Below, in pieces: positions 18,728 to 28,289 of a DNA stretch of 64,000 nt. The notes below the pieces were generated by a model that did not search any database, was not told the DNA's origin, and was given only the letters and a program-made list of their open reading frames with translations. The stretch is taken from positions 29,689 to 93,688 of the forward strand of contig JAQSXJ010000003.1 in assembly GCA_029256725.1 (NCBI GenBank), in the 5' to 3' direction. Both the position numbers and the translations under genes were made by a program. Numbering within the stretch: position 1 is the stretch's first letter; every line of letters starts with the position of its first letter. The DNA is from Anaerocolumna sp. (lineage in GTDB: Bacteria; Bacillota; Clostridia; Lachnospirales; Lachnospiraceae).

Positions 18728-20080
18728 ATGGAAATACAGGAACTTATCGGTATCGTAAAAGAGCATGGAGTGGCAGGTGCAGGGGGCGCAGGTTTTCCTA
18801 CCTATGCCAAACTTGATAAACGGGCAGAGGCAATTCTTTTAAACTGCGCGGAATGCGAACCTTTACTAAAGGTGCACAGACAGCTCCTTGAAAAATATGC
18901 CTATGAAATCATGGAGACCTTTGCTCTGATAGGAGAAGTATTAGAGGCGAAGAGAACAGTAATAGCCGTGAAGGAAGCATACAAAGGGACTGTTGAGGCT
19001 TTGCAGGCTAATAGGTCTTCTTATCCGAAGATTGAACTGAAACTGCTTCCGGAAGTCTATCCTATGGGAGATGAAGTAGTCCTGATACATGAAACTCTTG
19101 GTATAACAATTCCGCCTGGTGGGCTTCCAATTCAAAAAGGTGTTGCTGTATTTAACGTTGAAACTATTTTTAATATTCATAAGGCTCTAAAAAATAAAGG
19201 ACCGGTGAATGCAAAGTACCTTACCATTGCCGGAGAAGTTACTGCCCCTAAGACAGTTTTGGCACCTATAGGTATGGAAGTAAGAGAAGTCATTAAGGCA
19301 GCAGGAGAGATAACAGTGAAATCTGCGGTATTTGTTATGGGAGGCCCTATGACGGGCAGCGTAGTCTCATCATACGATTGTGTTACCAAGATGACCAATG
19401 CAATACTTGTTCTGGACAGAAATCATAAACTTATTCAACGAATGCTCTCTGATGTTTCCATTGATATGAAGCGGGCAATGTCTGTATGCTGCCAGTGTGA
19501 AATGTGCACAGATCTATGTCCCAGGAATCTCCTTGGTCACCCCATAACGCCTCATATGTTCATGCGGTCAGCCACCAGTGGTGTGGGTGCTGCGATGAAG
19601 GATCTAAGTCCATTTCTTCATACTTTTTATTGCTGCTCCTGCGGTATTTGTGAGCTATATGCCTGTCCACAGGATTTGTCTCCCAGAAGGCTGATAACCC
19701 AGTATAAGAACGGCTTAAGAAACAAAGGTGTTACCCCTGATAAAGAGGTGAAGTATAAAGATCCCTTATCTTTAAGAGAATACCGGAAAATACCTATGGA
19801 GAGACTTACTGCAAGAATCGGATTAACGGAGTATAATCAAGAAGCACCTTTGGTTGATACCTTACTTCGGGCAGAACAGGTTAAGATAAAGCTGGCTCAG
19901 CATATTGGTGTAAAAGCAGTACCTAAGGTAAAGAAAGGGGACACTGTTGAATACGGCAGCAAGATTGCTGAAGCGGTAGAAGACAAACTTTCCTTACCAA
20001 TCCATTCTTCTGTAAATGGTGAGGTGATCGAAGTAACAGAGGACTACATAATAATACGAAACAGCAATGAGAGGATGTAA
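18728..20080 (+). CDS. PduS-like RnfC-domain flavoprotein with two 4Fe-4S motifs
   Basis: 'GVAGAGGAGFPTYAKL', 'CCQCEMCTDLCPRNLLGH', 'CCSCGICELYACPQDLSPRR'. Confidence 0.88.
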   Translation: MEIQELIGIVKEHGVAGAGGAGFPTYAKLDKRAEAILLNCAECEPLLKVHRQLLEKYAYEIMETFALIGEVLEAKRTVIAVKEAYKGTVEALQANRSSYPKIELKLLPEVYPMGDEVVLIHETLGITIPPGGLPIQKGVAVFNVETIFNIHKALKNKGPVNAKYLTIAGEVTAPKTVLAPIGMEVREVIKAAGEITVKSAVFVMGGPMTGSVVSSYDCVTKMTNAILVLDRNHKLIQRMLSDVSIDMKRAMSVCCQCEMCTDLCPRNLLGHPITPHMFMRSATSGVGAAMKDLSPFLHTFYCCSCGICELYACPQDLSPRRLITQYKNGLRNKGVTPDKEVKYKDPLSLREYRKIPMERLTARIGLTEYNQEAPLVDTLLRAEQVKIKLAQHIGVKAVPKVKKGDTVEYGSKIAEAVEDKLSLPIHSSVNGEVIEVTEDYIIIRNSNERM

Positions 20081-20085
20081 ACGTT

Positions 20086-20634
20086 ATGAGCAAGGCAATC
20101 GGAATGGTAGAATACAAGACAGTATCCACGGGACTTCTTGCCGCAGATACCATGTTAAAAACAGCACAGGTTGAGATCCTGGAAGCTCAGACGGTATGTC
20201 CCGGTAAATATATAATCCTGTTAAAAGGTGAGTTATCGGCGATTAAAGCTTCTGTAGAAGCAGCCAGACTTAAATACAGGGAACACTTAATTGACAGTTT
20301 CATACTTGGAAATCCCCATGATTCCATATTTGCTGCCATCTATGGAGCAGCCTCTATCGAGAACATGAAAGCACTTGGAATCCTTGAGACTTTTTCCGCT
20401 GCGTCTATTATAGTAGCAGCAGATGAAGCAGCGAAATCAGCAGAGGTTACACTCATTGAACTAAGAATTGCAAGGGGAATGTGCGGTAAGTCCTATATAC
20501 TGTTAACCGGTGAGATAGCGGCTGTTGAAGCTGCCATTGACAAAGCAAAAGCGGCTGTCAGCGAATCAGCCATGCTGCTTGATTCTGCAATTATTGCAAA
20601 CCCTGACAGGAAGCTGTGTGAGAGTATTATATAG
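20086..20634 (+). CDS. BMC-T trimeric shell protein, PduT-like
   Basis: Two tandem BMC domains; Cys38 ('QTVCPGK') at the position used by PduT for its 4Fe-4S cluster. Confidence 0.88.
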   Translation: MSKAIGMVEYKTVSTGLLAADTMLKTAQVEILEAQTVCPGKYIILLKGELSAIKASVEAARLKYREHLIDSFILGNPHDSIFAAIYGAASIENMKALGILETFSAASIIVAADEAAKSAEVTLIELRIARGMCGKSYILLTGEIAAVEAAIDKAKAAVSESAMLLDSAIIANPDRKLCESII

Positions 20635-20820
20635 TTAAAAACACAAAAACTCTGTTTCTTTAAAGGAAACGACAGAACAGTTACTTTACAACTTCTTATG
20701 AACTTGTTTATAATAGAACTTATCTAATTTTCTATTAAAATACCAATTAAGGCAATAATTTTAGATGCCGGCATCTGATTATAAGAAAGTTATTAGATTC
20801 GTATAATACCAAAGCTGCAA

Positions 20821-20881
20821 GGATGAAAGAAAGCCTTTCACTCCCTGACTTTAAAGGTGTGTTAAAGCACTCAGATGGGGC
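20821..20881 (+). ncRNA. Repeated two-hairpin element, copy B (upstream of deoR-type gene)
   Basis: GGATGAAAG-AAAGC-CTTTCACTCC, then GTGT-TAAA-GCAC and CAGATGGGG; aligns with copy A. Confidence 0.5.
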
Positions 20882-20910
20882 TAAAAATAAAAGAGAGTAG
20901 GTAGAAGACA

Positions 20911-21672
20911 ATGCTTGCAATAGAAAGAAGAAATCAGATATTAGAAATATTGCAGAGGGATAAGAGAGTTGTAGTAAGTGATTTGAGTACGGTATTTGAA
21001 GTGACGGAGGAAACCATTAGAAGGGATCTTGAGAAACTTGAAAAAGAAGGTTTTGCCAGAAAAACTTATGGTGGAGCCATTCTAAATGAAAGTTTTAATG
21101 TAGATTTACCCTTTACCGTTAGAAAGAAAGCCAATGTATCCAATAAGGAGTACATTGCAGATATTATATGTTCTATGATCGAGGACGGGGATCACATTAT
21201 GATGGATGCCAGTTCTACCGCTGTTTATGCAGCTAAACATCTAAAGAACAAAAAGAATATCACATTGATTACCAATTCTATTGAAATACTTCTTGAGCTA
21301 TCCGAAGTAGCAGGTTGGAAAGTACTTTCCACCGGCGGAATGCTAAAAGAAGGTTCACTATCGCTGGTAGGTTATCAGGCAGAAAAGATGCTTGAGAACT
21401 ACCATGTAGATAAAGCAGTCATTTCCTGTAAAGGTCTTGATATGGAACGTGGAATAACCGATTCCAATGAAATGGAAGCTCAGATTAAGAAACTGATGCT
21501 GGAATCAGCCAGTACCAAAATACTTGCTGCGGACTCCTCAAAGTTTGATAAGATATCCTTTACCCGTATAGGTGGTTTGGATAATCTTGATTATGTTATA
21601 ACGGACAAAGAACCAACAGATACCTGGAAGCAAATATTTCAGACTACTAAAATATCATTAAAATATGAATAA
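20911..21672 (+). CDS. DeoR-family transcriptional regulator
   Basis: 'ERRNQILEILQRDKRVVVSDLSTVFEVTEETIRRDLEKLEKEGFARKTYGGAI'. Confidence 0.92.
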   Translation: MLAIERRNQILEILQRDKRVVVSDLSTVFEVTEETIRRDLEKLEKEGFARKTYGGAILNESFNVDLPFTVRKKANVSNKEYIADIICSMIEDGDHIMMDASSTAVYAAKHLKNKKNITLITNSIEILLELSEVAGWKVLSTGGMLKEGSLSLVGYQAEKMLENYHVDKAVISCKGLDMERGITDSNEMEAQIKKLMLESASTKILAADSSKFDKISFTRIGGLDNLDYVITDKEPTDTWKQIFQTTKISLKYE

Positions 21673-21676
21673 AAAC

Positions 21677-21742
21677 ACTGTAATCCTTCTTCAAAGAAAC
21701 ATTAATAAGTTCTATTTGGTGAAGGTTGGAATTACAGTTTTC
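21677..21742 (+). terminator. Possible weak terminator/attenuator after DeoR gene
   Basis: ACTGTAATCCTTCTTC ... GAAGGTTGGAATTACAGTTTT. Confidence 0.4.
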
Positions 21743-21842
21743 AAATAAAAAGCGTGAAGTAAAATTAAGAACTTAGAAGGTATCTTTTAAACAAATAGAA
21801 AGGATAAGTTGCTTGCTATGGCTGCCATTAAGGCAGTAAGCA

Positions 21843-24479
21843 ATGGGTATTGGCATGAATAATGTAAAGGATAGAGAAGGCTTTCATCCTTCAAAAGAAA
21901 TTGTAAAAAGCCCTCGTATTTCGATGCTTATAGAGGATTTGTATGCCTCTATGCCGGTAATTGAAGCTGACAGGGCAGTTCTTCTTACTGAGAGCTATAA
22001 AAGTACCGAAGGAGAACCGATTATCAGAAGAAGAGCAAAAGCATTTTATCATATATTAAAGAACATTCCTATTACCATACGTCCTTTAGAGCTGATAGCC
22101 GGCAGTGCTACCAAAGCGCCACGAGGCTGTCAGGTGTTTCCTGAGTTTTCCTATCAGTGGCTGTTGGAAGAATTTGATACGATCGAGAAGAGAAGCGCCG
22201 ACCCTTTCTATATAGCAGAAGATACAAAAGAAACCTTAAGAAATGTTTATACATACTGGCAAGGCAAAACAACCAGCGAACTGGCAACCTCCTATATGGC
22301 ACCGGAAACAAAGCTTGCCATGGAACATAATGTATTTACTCCCGGAAACTATTTCTATAATGGTGTAGGTCACGTAACGGTTGCTTATGAGAAAGTATTG
22401 GAAATAGGTTATGAAGGAATTAAAGGAGAAGCGGTAAAAGCGCTTGCAGAACTTAAAGTATCCGATATGGATTATGGGAAACGCAGTGAATTTCTTAAAG
22501 CTGTTATTCTAAGCTGTGAAGCTGCCTGCCTTTATGCCGAACGATATGCTGTGCTGGCAAAAGAAGAAGCAGCAGCCTGTCAGGATGCAAAGAGAAAAGA
22601 AGAACTGCTTCAGGTAGCAAAAAACTGCAGCAGAGTTCCAAGATACGGTGCTACTTCCTTTTACGAAGCCTGCCAGTCCTTCTGGTTTGTACAGATGCTT
22701 TTACAGGTGGAATCAAGCGGACATTCCATCTCCCCCGGAAGATTTGATCAATATATGTATCCGTATTATGAGAAGGATTTAAAAGAAGGAAAATTAACCA
22801 TAGAATTTGCCCAGGAACTTATGGATTGTATCTGGGTCAAGCTAAATGATTTGAATAAAGTAAGAGACGCAGCTTCTGCGGAAGGTTTTGCGGGTTACAG
22901 TCTGTTCCAGAATCTTATAGCCGGTGGCCAGAACAGAGAAGGTATTGATGTAACCAATGATCTTTCCTATATGAGTATAGAAGCCTCCATGCATGTAATG
23001 CTTCCTCAGCCGTCACTGTCCGTCAGAGTATGGAATAAGACACCACATGAATTTCTGGTAAAAGCTGCAAAGCTTACAAGAACAGGCATCGGACTTCCTG
23101 CCTATTATAACGATGAAGTAGTTATACCTTCTCTGGTAAACAGAGGGCTGACCCTTGCGGATGCCAGAGAGTATAATATCATTGGCTGTGTGGAACCACA
23201 GAAAGCCGGCAAGACTGACGGCTGGCATGATGCTGCCTTCTTTAATATGTTACGTCCTTTGGAATTTGCTTTTCATAACGGTAGAGATAAGGGTGAACTG
23301 GTAGGTGTACCTACCGGTGAAGTAGAAGAGATGAACTCTTTTGAAGAACTCTTTGATGCCTACAAAAAGCAGATGAATTATATGATAGAGCTGCTGGTGA
23401 ATGCTGATAACTCTATTGATCTTGCACATAGTGAAAGATGCCCCCTGCCTTATCTTTCTTCTATGGTAGAGGATTGTATCGGCAGAGGTAAAAGCGTACA
23501 GGAGGGCGGAGCTATCTATAACTTTACCGGACCTCAGGGCTTTGGTATTGCGAATATGACTGATTCCCTTTATGCCATAAAGAAACTGGTATTTGAGCAG
23601 AAGAAATATACACTGATTGATTTTAAAAATGCTATGGTGGGTAATTTTGGACATGGAATATCCTCCTCTGAAACAGAAGAAAATTCCTTCCAAAAGGCAG
23701 AAGATAGTTTCTTCCAAAAAGCTGAAGATAGTTTCTTCCAAAAAGCTGAAGAAACCACAAAAGCTGTTGTGAAGAAACTGCTGGAGCAGGGAGTAAAGGT
23801 CGGAGAAAAAGAGATAAAAGAAATCCTTGCAGTAACTTTAAAAGACGGAGTTTCAGCAGAGCAAGGGAATAGATGGGAACAACTGCTTCGTGATATAAAC
23901 GACCTTCCCAAGTTTGGAAATGATATAGAAGACGTCGATCTCTTTGCCAGAGAAATAGCTTATACCTATACGAAACCCATGGAGAATTTTAAGAATCCTA
24001 GAGGTGGTTCTTATCAAGCAGGGCTTTACCCCGTATCAGCCAATGTGCCGTTAGGTGCACAGACTGGAGCCACTCCTGATGGAAGATTAAGTTGTACACC
24101 GATTGCTGATGGTGTATCCCCTGCTTCTGGAAGAGATACCCATGGACCTACCGCGGCAGCTAACTCTGTTGCTAAGTTAGATCATTTTATTGCTTCTAAT
24201 GGAACGTTATTCAATCAGAAGTTCCATCCCTCCGCTCTTAGCGGTGTCAGAGGAATTGATAACTTTATCTCTCTGATAAGAGCATATTTTGACCAGAAGG
24301 GAAGTCATATGCAGTTTAATGTAGTTAGTCGTGATACCCTTATTGATGCCCAGAAACATCCGGATAATTATAAGAATCTGGTAGTCAGAGTTGCAGGGTA
24401 CAGTGCATTATTCACGACTTTGTCCAGGTCACTGCAGGATGATATTATAGCCAGAACAGAACAGGGATTTCCGGGATAA
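21843..24479 (+). CDS. Glycyl radical diol dehydratase (B12-independent 1,2-propanediol dehydratase type)
   Basis: Cys motif 'NIIGCVEPQ'; C-terminal glycyl loop 'VVRVAGYSALFTTLSRSLQDDIIARTEQGF'; PFL-like length and sequence; M at 21843 or 21855. Confidence 0.92.
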   Translation: MGIGMNNVKDREGFHPSKEIVKSPRISMLIEDLYASMPVIEADRAVLLTESYKSTEGEPIIRRRAKAFYHILKNIPITIRPLELIAGSATKAPRGCQVFPEFSYQWLLEEFDTIEKRSADPFYIAEDTKETLRNVYTYWQGKTTSELATSYMAPETKLAMEHNVFTPGNYFYNGVGHVTVAYEKVLEIGYEGIKGEAVKALAELKVSDMDYGKRSEFLKAVILSCEAACLYAERYAVLAKEEAAACQDAKRKEELLQVAKNCSRVPRYGATSFYEACQSFWFVQMLLQVESSGHSISPGRFDQYMYPYYEKDLKEGKLTIEFAQELMDCIWVKLNDLNKVRDAASAEGFAGYSLFQNLIAGGQNREGIDVTNDLSYMSIEASMHVMLPQPSLSVRVWNKTPHEFLVKAAKLTRTGIGLPAYYNDEVVIPSLVNRGLTLADAREYNIIGCVEPQKAGKTDGWHDAAFFNMLRPLEFAFHNGRDKGELVGVPTGEVEEMNSFEELFDAYKKQMNYMIELLVNADNSIDLAHSERCPLPYLSSMVEDCIGRGKSVQEGGAIYNFTGPQGFGIANMTDSLYAIKKLVFEQKKYTLIDFKNAMVGNFGHGISSSETEENSFQKAEDSFFQKAEDSFFQKAEETTKAVVKKLLEQGVKVGEKEIKEILAVTLKDGVSAEQGNRWEQLLRDINDLPKFGNDIEDVDLFAREIAYTYTKPMENFKNPRGGSYQAGLYPVSANVPLGAQTGATPDGRLSCTPIADGVSPASGRDTHGPTAAANSVAKLDHFIASNGTLFNQKFHPSALSGVRGIDNFISLIRAYFDQKGSHMQFNVVSRDTLIDAQKHPDNYKNLVVRVAGYSALFTTLSRSLQDDIIARTEQGFPG
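23679..23750 (+). repeat. In-frame 24-nt tandem repeat (x3) inside GRE gene
   Basis: E-N-S-F-Q-K-A-E / D-S-F-F-Q-K-A-E / D-S-F-F-Q-K-A-E; the last two units are identical at DNA level. Confidence 0.9.
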
Positions 24480-24530
24480 AGATACTGTAATCAGATGCTT
24501 TAGCAGTGAAATGCATCAGAACATTTATGA

Positions 24531-24584
24531 TTTTTCAACTACGGATTCAGGAATATCGAATCAAAGATTTGATATTCACGAAAG
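24531..24584 (+). ncRNA. 54-nt repeated hairpin leader (element E, copy 1) ahead of activase
   Basis: TTTTTCAACTACGGATTCAG-GAATATCGAATC-AAA-GATTTGATATTC-ACGAAAG; 52/54 identical to 56444-56497. Confidence 0.7.
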
Positions 24585-24592
24585 GGATAATA

Positions 24593-25378
24593 ATGACAGG
24601 AAGAATATTCGATATACAGAGATTTTCCATTCATGACGGACCCGGTATACGTACCATTGTGTTTCTGAAGGGCTGTTACTTAAGATGCAGATGGTGCTGT
24701 AATCCGGAATCCCAGGAATATGATATAGAGACCATGATGGTAGACGGAAAGCCTAAGATTATAGGCAGAGATGTAACCGTTAAAGAAGTGTTGGAAGAGG
24801 TTATGAAAGACCTTCCATATTACAGAAGATCCGGGGGAGGGCTTACTCTCTCCGGAGGTGAAGCCCTCTGTCAGCCGGATTTTGCGGTGGAACTGTTGAA
24901 AACTGCAAGAGAGAATGGTATTAACACGGCTATGGAAAGCACGGGTTATTCTGAGTTTTCTGTAATTGAGAGGTATCTGCCCTGGCTGGATGTCTATCTG
25001 ATGGACATTAAGCATATGGATTCTGTTAAACATGAAGAATATACCGGAAGACCCAACAGTCTGATACTTGAGAATGCCAGAAAGATAGCGGAGAAGAACA
25101 GTACCAAGGGTGGTACACGTTTGGTTATAAGAGTACCGGTAATTCCAGAGTTTAATGCTACCACTAAGGAAATTAGTGCCATTGCAGAGTTTGCGAAAAC
25201 ACTTCCAGGAGTTACTGATTTACACCTGCTGCCCTATCACCGATTGGGTCAGGATAAATATACCGGACTTAATAGAGAATATAAGATGCAGTATGTAGAA
25301 CCTTTAAGCAACGAAGCTATGGAAGGACTGCTTCAGGCAGCTTTAAAATCAGGTCTTAATTGTGAGATAGGCGGATAA
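24593..25378 (+). CDS. Glycyl-radical enzyme activating protein (radical SAM)
   Basis: 'SIHDGPGIRTIVFLKGCYLRCRWCCNPESQ', 'GGLTLSGGEALCQPDFA'; ATG 24593 after GAAAGGG. Confidence 0.93.
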   Translation: MTGRIFDIQRFSIHDGPGIRTIVFLKGCYLRCRWCCNPESQEYDIETMMVDGKPKIIGRDVTVKEVLEEVMKDLPYYRRSGGGLTLSGGEALCQPDFAVELLKTARENGINTAMESTGYSEFSVIERYLPWLDVYLMDIKHMDSVKHEEYTGRPNSLILENARKIAEKNSTKGGTRLVIRVPVIPEFNATTKEISAIAEFAKTLPGVTDLHLLPYHRLGQDKYTGLNREYKMQYVEPLSNEAMEGLLQAALKSGLNCEIGG

Positions 25379-25392
25379 GGGAGGAGAAACAG

Positions 25393-25770
25393 ATGAATTT
25401 TCAGGATATGATATCCAATGACAATAAAATGAGAATCATTCAGGAAATCGTTCCCGGTAAACAGATTACATTGGCACATATTATCGCAGGGCCTGATCAG
25501 GTTCTGTATAAGAAGCTGGGATTGAATCCGGAAATAGATTATCAGAAAGCTGCCATCGGCATTCTTACTGTTTCCCCCAGTGAGACGGCGATAATAGCAG
25601 GAGATATTGCAATCAAAACCTCTGGTGTGGAACTTGGGTTTGTTGACCGTTTCAGCGGTACTTTGATTGTTACAGGAAGTGTTTCAGAAGTGGAAACATC
25701 TCTGAAAGCGATACTGGATTATGCTGTGGAGAAATTAAATTTTTCCGTATGTGAGCTTACCAGAACATGA
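25393..25770 (+). CDS. Circularly permuted BMC-H shell protein (EutS/PduU-like)
   Basis: 'RIIQEIVPGKQITLAHIIAGP...AIGILTVSPSETAIIAGDIAIKTSGVELGFVDRFSGTLIVTGSVSEVE'. Confidence 0.9.
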   Translation: MNFQDMISNDNKMRIIQEIVPGKQITLAHIIAGPDQVLYKKLGLNPEIDYQKAAIGILTVSPSETAIIAGDIAIKTSGVELGFVDRFSGTLIVTGSVSEVETSLKAILDYAVEKLNFSVCELTRT

Positions 25771-26192
25771 AAAAGCTGATACTGATCGGAAGAAGTGAAA
25801 GTGGTAAAACAACTCTTACCCAGGCGCTTAAGGGTGAGAAGCTTCAATATGCCAAAACTCAGGCAACAGATTATATGGATATGCTGATTGATACACCCGG
25901 TGAGTACGCACAGACAAAATCTCTTGCAAGTGCATTAGCACTCTATGCATATGAAGCAGACGTAGTTGGGCTGCTGCTCGGTGCCACAGAGGATTATTCC
26001 CTGTTCAGTCCCAATATTACCAGCCTTGTTAACAGAGAAGTGATTGGTATAGTAACTCAGATAGACAAACTGGAGGCTAACTGTGTCAGAGCGGGAGAAT
26101 GGTTAAAACTGGCGGGCTGCCATCGTATTTTCTACGTAAGTGCAGTTACCGGTGAAGGTCTTACAGAACTAAGGCAATATCTTATGCAATAG
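25767..26192 (+). CDS. EutP/PduV-family small GTPase-like protein
   Basis: 'KKLILIGRSESGKTTLTQALKGE', 'DTPGEYAQTKSLASAL', 'TQIDK'. Confidence 0.9.
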   Translation: MKKLILIGRSESGKTTLTQALKGEKLQYAKTQATDYMDMLIDTPGEYAQTKSLASALALYAYEADVVGLLLGATEDYSLFSPNITSLVNREVIGIVTQIDKLEANCVRAGEWLKLAGCHRIFYVSAVTGEGLTELRQYLMQ

Positions 26193-26220
26193 ATAAAAAA
26201 ATATTATTGATATACGTAGG

Positions 26221-26258
26221 AAACTCCGGGGTATATAAAAACCCAGGAGTTTTTTTTA
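26221..26258 (+). terminator. Strong intrinsic terminator ending BMC operon
   Basis: AAACTCCGGGG-TATATAAAAA-CCCAGGAGTTTTTTTT. Confidence 0.9.
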
Positions 26259-26419
26259 AGAATGTTTTGCTCTTTTTCCCTTTGTTTACTATAATAGAAG
26301 ATGAGTAATTTATAGAATGACATTTAATTATATCAGAAGTAAAATTTAATCCAATTCATGAGGTGGATAAAGAAGGTCATTTATAAAGAAGTACATTTAT
26401 ATAAGAAAGGTGATTTGTT

Positions 26420-27199
26420 ATGGATACTATTTCATTGGGGATATTAATTCCCTTTATAGGAACAACTCTGGGTTCGGCCTTTGTGTTTCTGCTTAAAAAT
26501 CGAATCAACCCGTTGGTTCAGAAGATTCTTCTGGGGTTTGCCTCCGGCGTAATGGTGGCTGCTTCTGTTTGGTCGTTGTTAATTCCGGCAATTGATATGT
26601 CAGAGGATATGGGAAAACTATCTTTTGTACCAGCAATAACGGGTTTTGGATTAGGGATTGCCTTCTTGCTGCTGTTAGATAAAATTGTTCCCCATTTGCA
26701 TCTTGACAAGGAAGAACCAGAGGGAATCAGTACCACCTTTAAGAAAAGCACCATGCTGGTACTGGCAGTTACGTTGCATAACATACCGGAAGGAATGGCA
26801 GTAGGTGTCGTGTTTGCGGGACTGATGCAGGGTAATACAGACATTACCTTTGCTGGTGCTATGGCATTGGCAATCGGTATCGCTATTCAGAATGTTCCCG
26901 AAGGAGCAATCATTTCTCTCCCTCTTAAAAGTGAAGGAACCAGCAGAGGAAAAGCATTCTTATACGGCATGTCCTCTGGTGTTGTAGAACCTATAGCTGC
27001 CTTGATAACAATTCTCCTGACTGGTCTGGTAGTTCCTGTCTTGCCGTATTTACTTTCCTTTGCAGCAGGAGCAATGATCTATGTGGTGGTTGAAGAACTG
27101 ATTCCGGAGGCATCAGAAGGAGAGCATTCCAATATCGGTACCATTGGTTTTGCTATAGGGTTTATGATTATGATGACCTTAGATGTTGCTTTAGGTTAA
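26420..27199 (+). CDS. ZIP-family metal (zinc) transporter
   Basis: 'TLHNIPEGMAVGV', 'AIQNVPEGAIISLPL' histidine/glutamate motifs. Confidence 0.9.
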   Translation: MDTISLGILIPFIGTTLGSAFVFLLKNRINPLVQKILLGFASGVMVAASVWSLLIPAIDMSEDMGKLSFVPAITGFGLGIAFLLLLDKIVPHLHLDKEEPEGISTTFKKSTMLVLAVTLHNIPEGMAVGVVFAGLMQGNTDITFAGAMALAIGIAIQNVPEGAIISLPLKSEGTSRGKAFLYGMSSGVVEPIAALITILLTGLVVPVLPYLLSFAAGAMIYVVVEELIPEASEGEHSNIGTIGFAIGFMIMMTLDVALG

Positions 27200-27218
27200 A
27201 ACTTTTTCAGGGAAGGAA

Positions 27219-28202
27219 GTGGGTATCATCCACCAGGAACTCTTAGATAAATTAAAAGAGATAACAGAAGAAGAACAGGATATCTTATCCGGAAACAGTA
27301 CGGTAGCTAGAGATCTGTATACCAGTGAAAAGGATTTTGTCATTGACAGTAAGAAGATGCTTGCCAAAGGCAAACTCATAGATGTCAGGACACATACCCG
27401 ATTTGTACATTTTCCAAAGCATAAGCATAACTATATCGAAATCATCTATATGGTAAGCGGCAGTACTACCCACATCATCAATGACAATAGTAAGGTAGTC
27501 TTAAACCAAGGGGATATGCTGTTTCTGAATCAGAATGCATACCAGGAAATACTCCCTGCAGGACTAGAAGATATTGCAATTAACTTTATAGTTCTGACAG
27601 AATTCTTTGATGTGGCTTTTCAAATGCTGGATGGTGAGAATCTGTTGAAGAATTTCTTGGTGGATTCTCTGCGTCAGGATAATAAGACCGCGGGATATCT
27701 GTATTTTAAAGTAGCAGATATCCTGCCGGTTCAGAATCTTATCGAAAATATGATCTGGTCTATATTAAATGAGCAGGTCAATAAAAGAAAGATTAATCAG
27801 ACTACCATGGGGTTATTATTCCTGCAGCTCTTAAATTATACGGACAAAATTGAGCAGGGTGAGGATGACCCTTACGATAATTACCTCACATTATCAGTAT
27901 TACGTCATATAGAAGAGAATTACCGGGACAGCAATCTGACAGTATTGGCAAAAGACTTAAATCAACCGATATATCTGCTTAGCAGGCTTGTCAAACGGAG
28001 CACAGGTTATACCTATAAGGAACTGCTGCAGCGTAAACGGTTTCAGAAAGCCGTTGAATTGCTTGGAAACACGACCCTTTCGGTTAATGATATTATATCA
28101 GCGGTTGGATATGACAATACAAGCTATTTTCATAGGGTATTCAGAGAAAAATATAAGATGTCACCAAGACAGTTCCGAACCATGAAACAGCAGGAACCAT
28201 AA
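27219..28202 (+). CDS. AraC-family regulator with cupin domain (GTG start)
   Basis: 'HFPKHKHNYIEIIYMVSG', C-terminal HTH 'VNDIISAVGYDNTSYFHRVFREKYKMSPRQFR'. Confidence 0.87.
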   Translation: MGIIHQELLDKLKEITEEEQDILSGNSTVARDLYTSEKDFVIDSKKMLAKGKLIDVRTHTRFVHFPKHKHNYIEIIYMVSGSTTHIINDNSKVVLNQGDMLFLNQNAYQEILPAGLEDIAINFIVLTEFFDVAFQMLDGENLLKNFLVDSLRQDNKTAGYLYFKVADILPVQNLIENMIWSILNEQVNKRKINQTTMGLLFLQLLNYTDKIEQGEDDPYDNYLTLSVLRHIEENYRDSNLTVLAKDLNQPIYLLSRLVKRSTGYTYKELLQRKRFQKAVELLGNTTLSVNDIISAVGYDNTSYFHRVFREKYKMSPRQFRTMKQQEP

Positions 28203-28289
28203 GGTAAGCAAATGTTATAACTATTTAGTCTTAATCAAGCTAACGTTAAAACAAGCACAATATAAGAAAGCGTGAGGGAAAAGGAAATA

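Noticed and set aside
21843-24479. Pyruvate formate-lyase or choline trimethylamine-lyase assignment
   Set aside because: GCVEP-type active-site context and operon (aldolase, PduL, PduS/T-like) favour a diol dehydratase; not proven without phylogeny.
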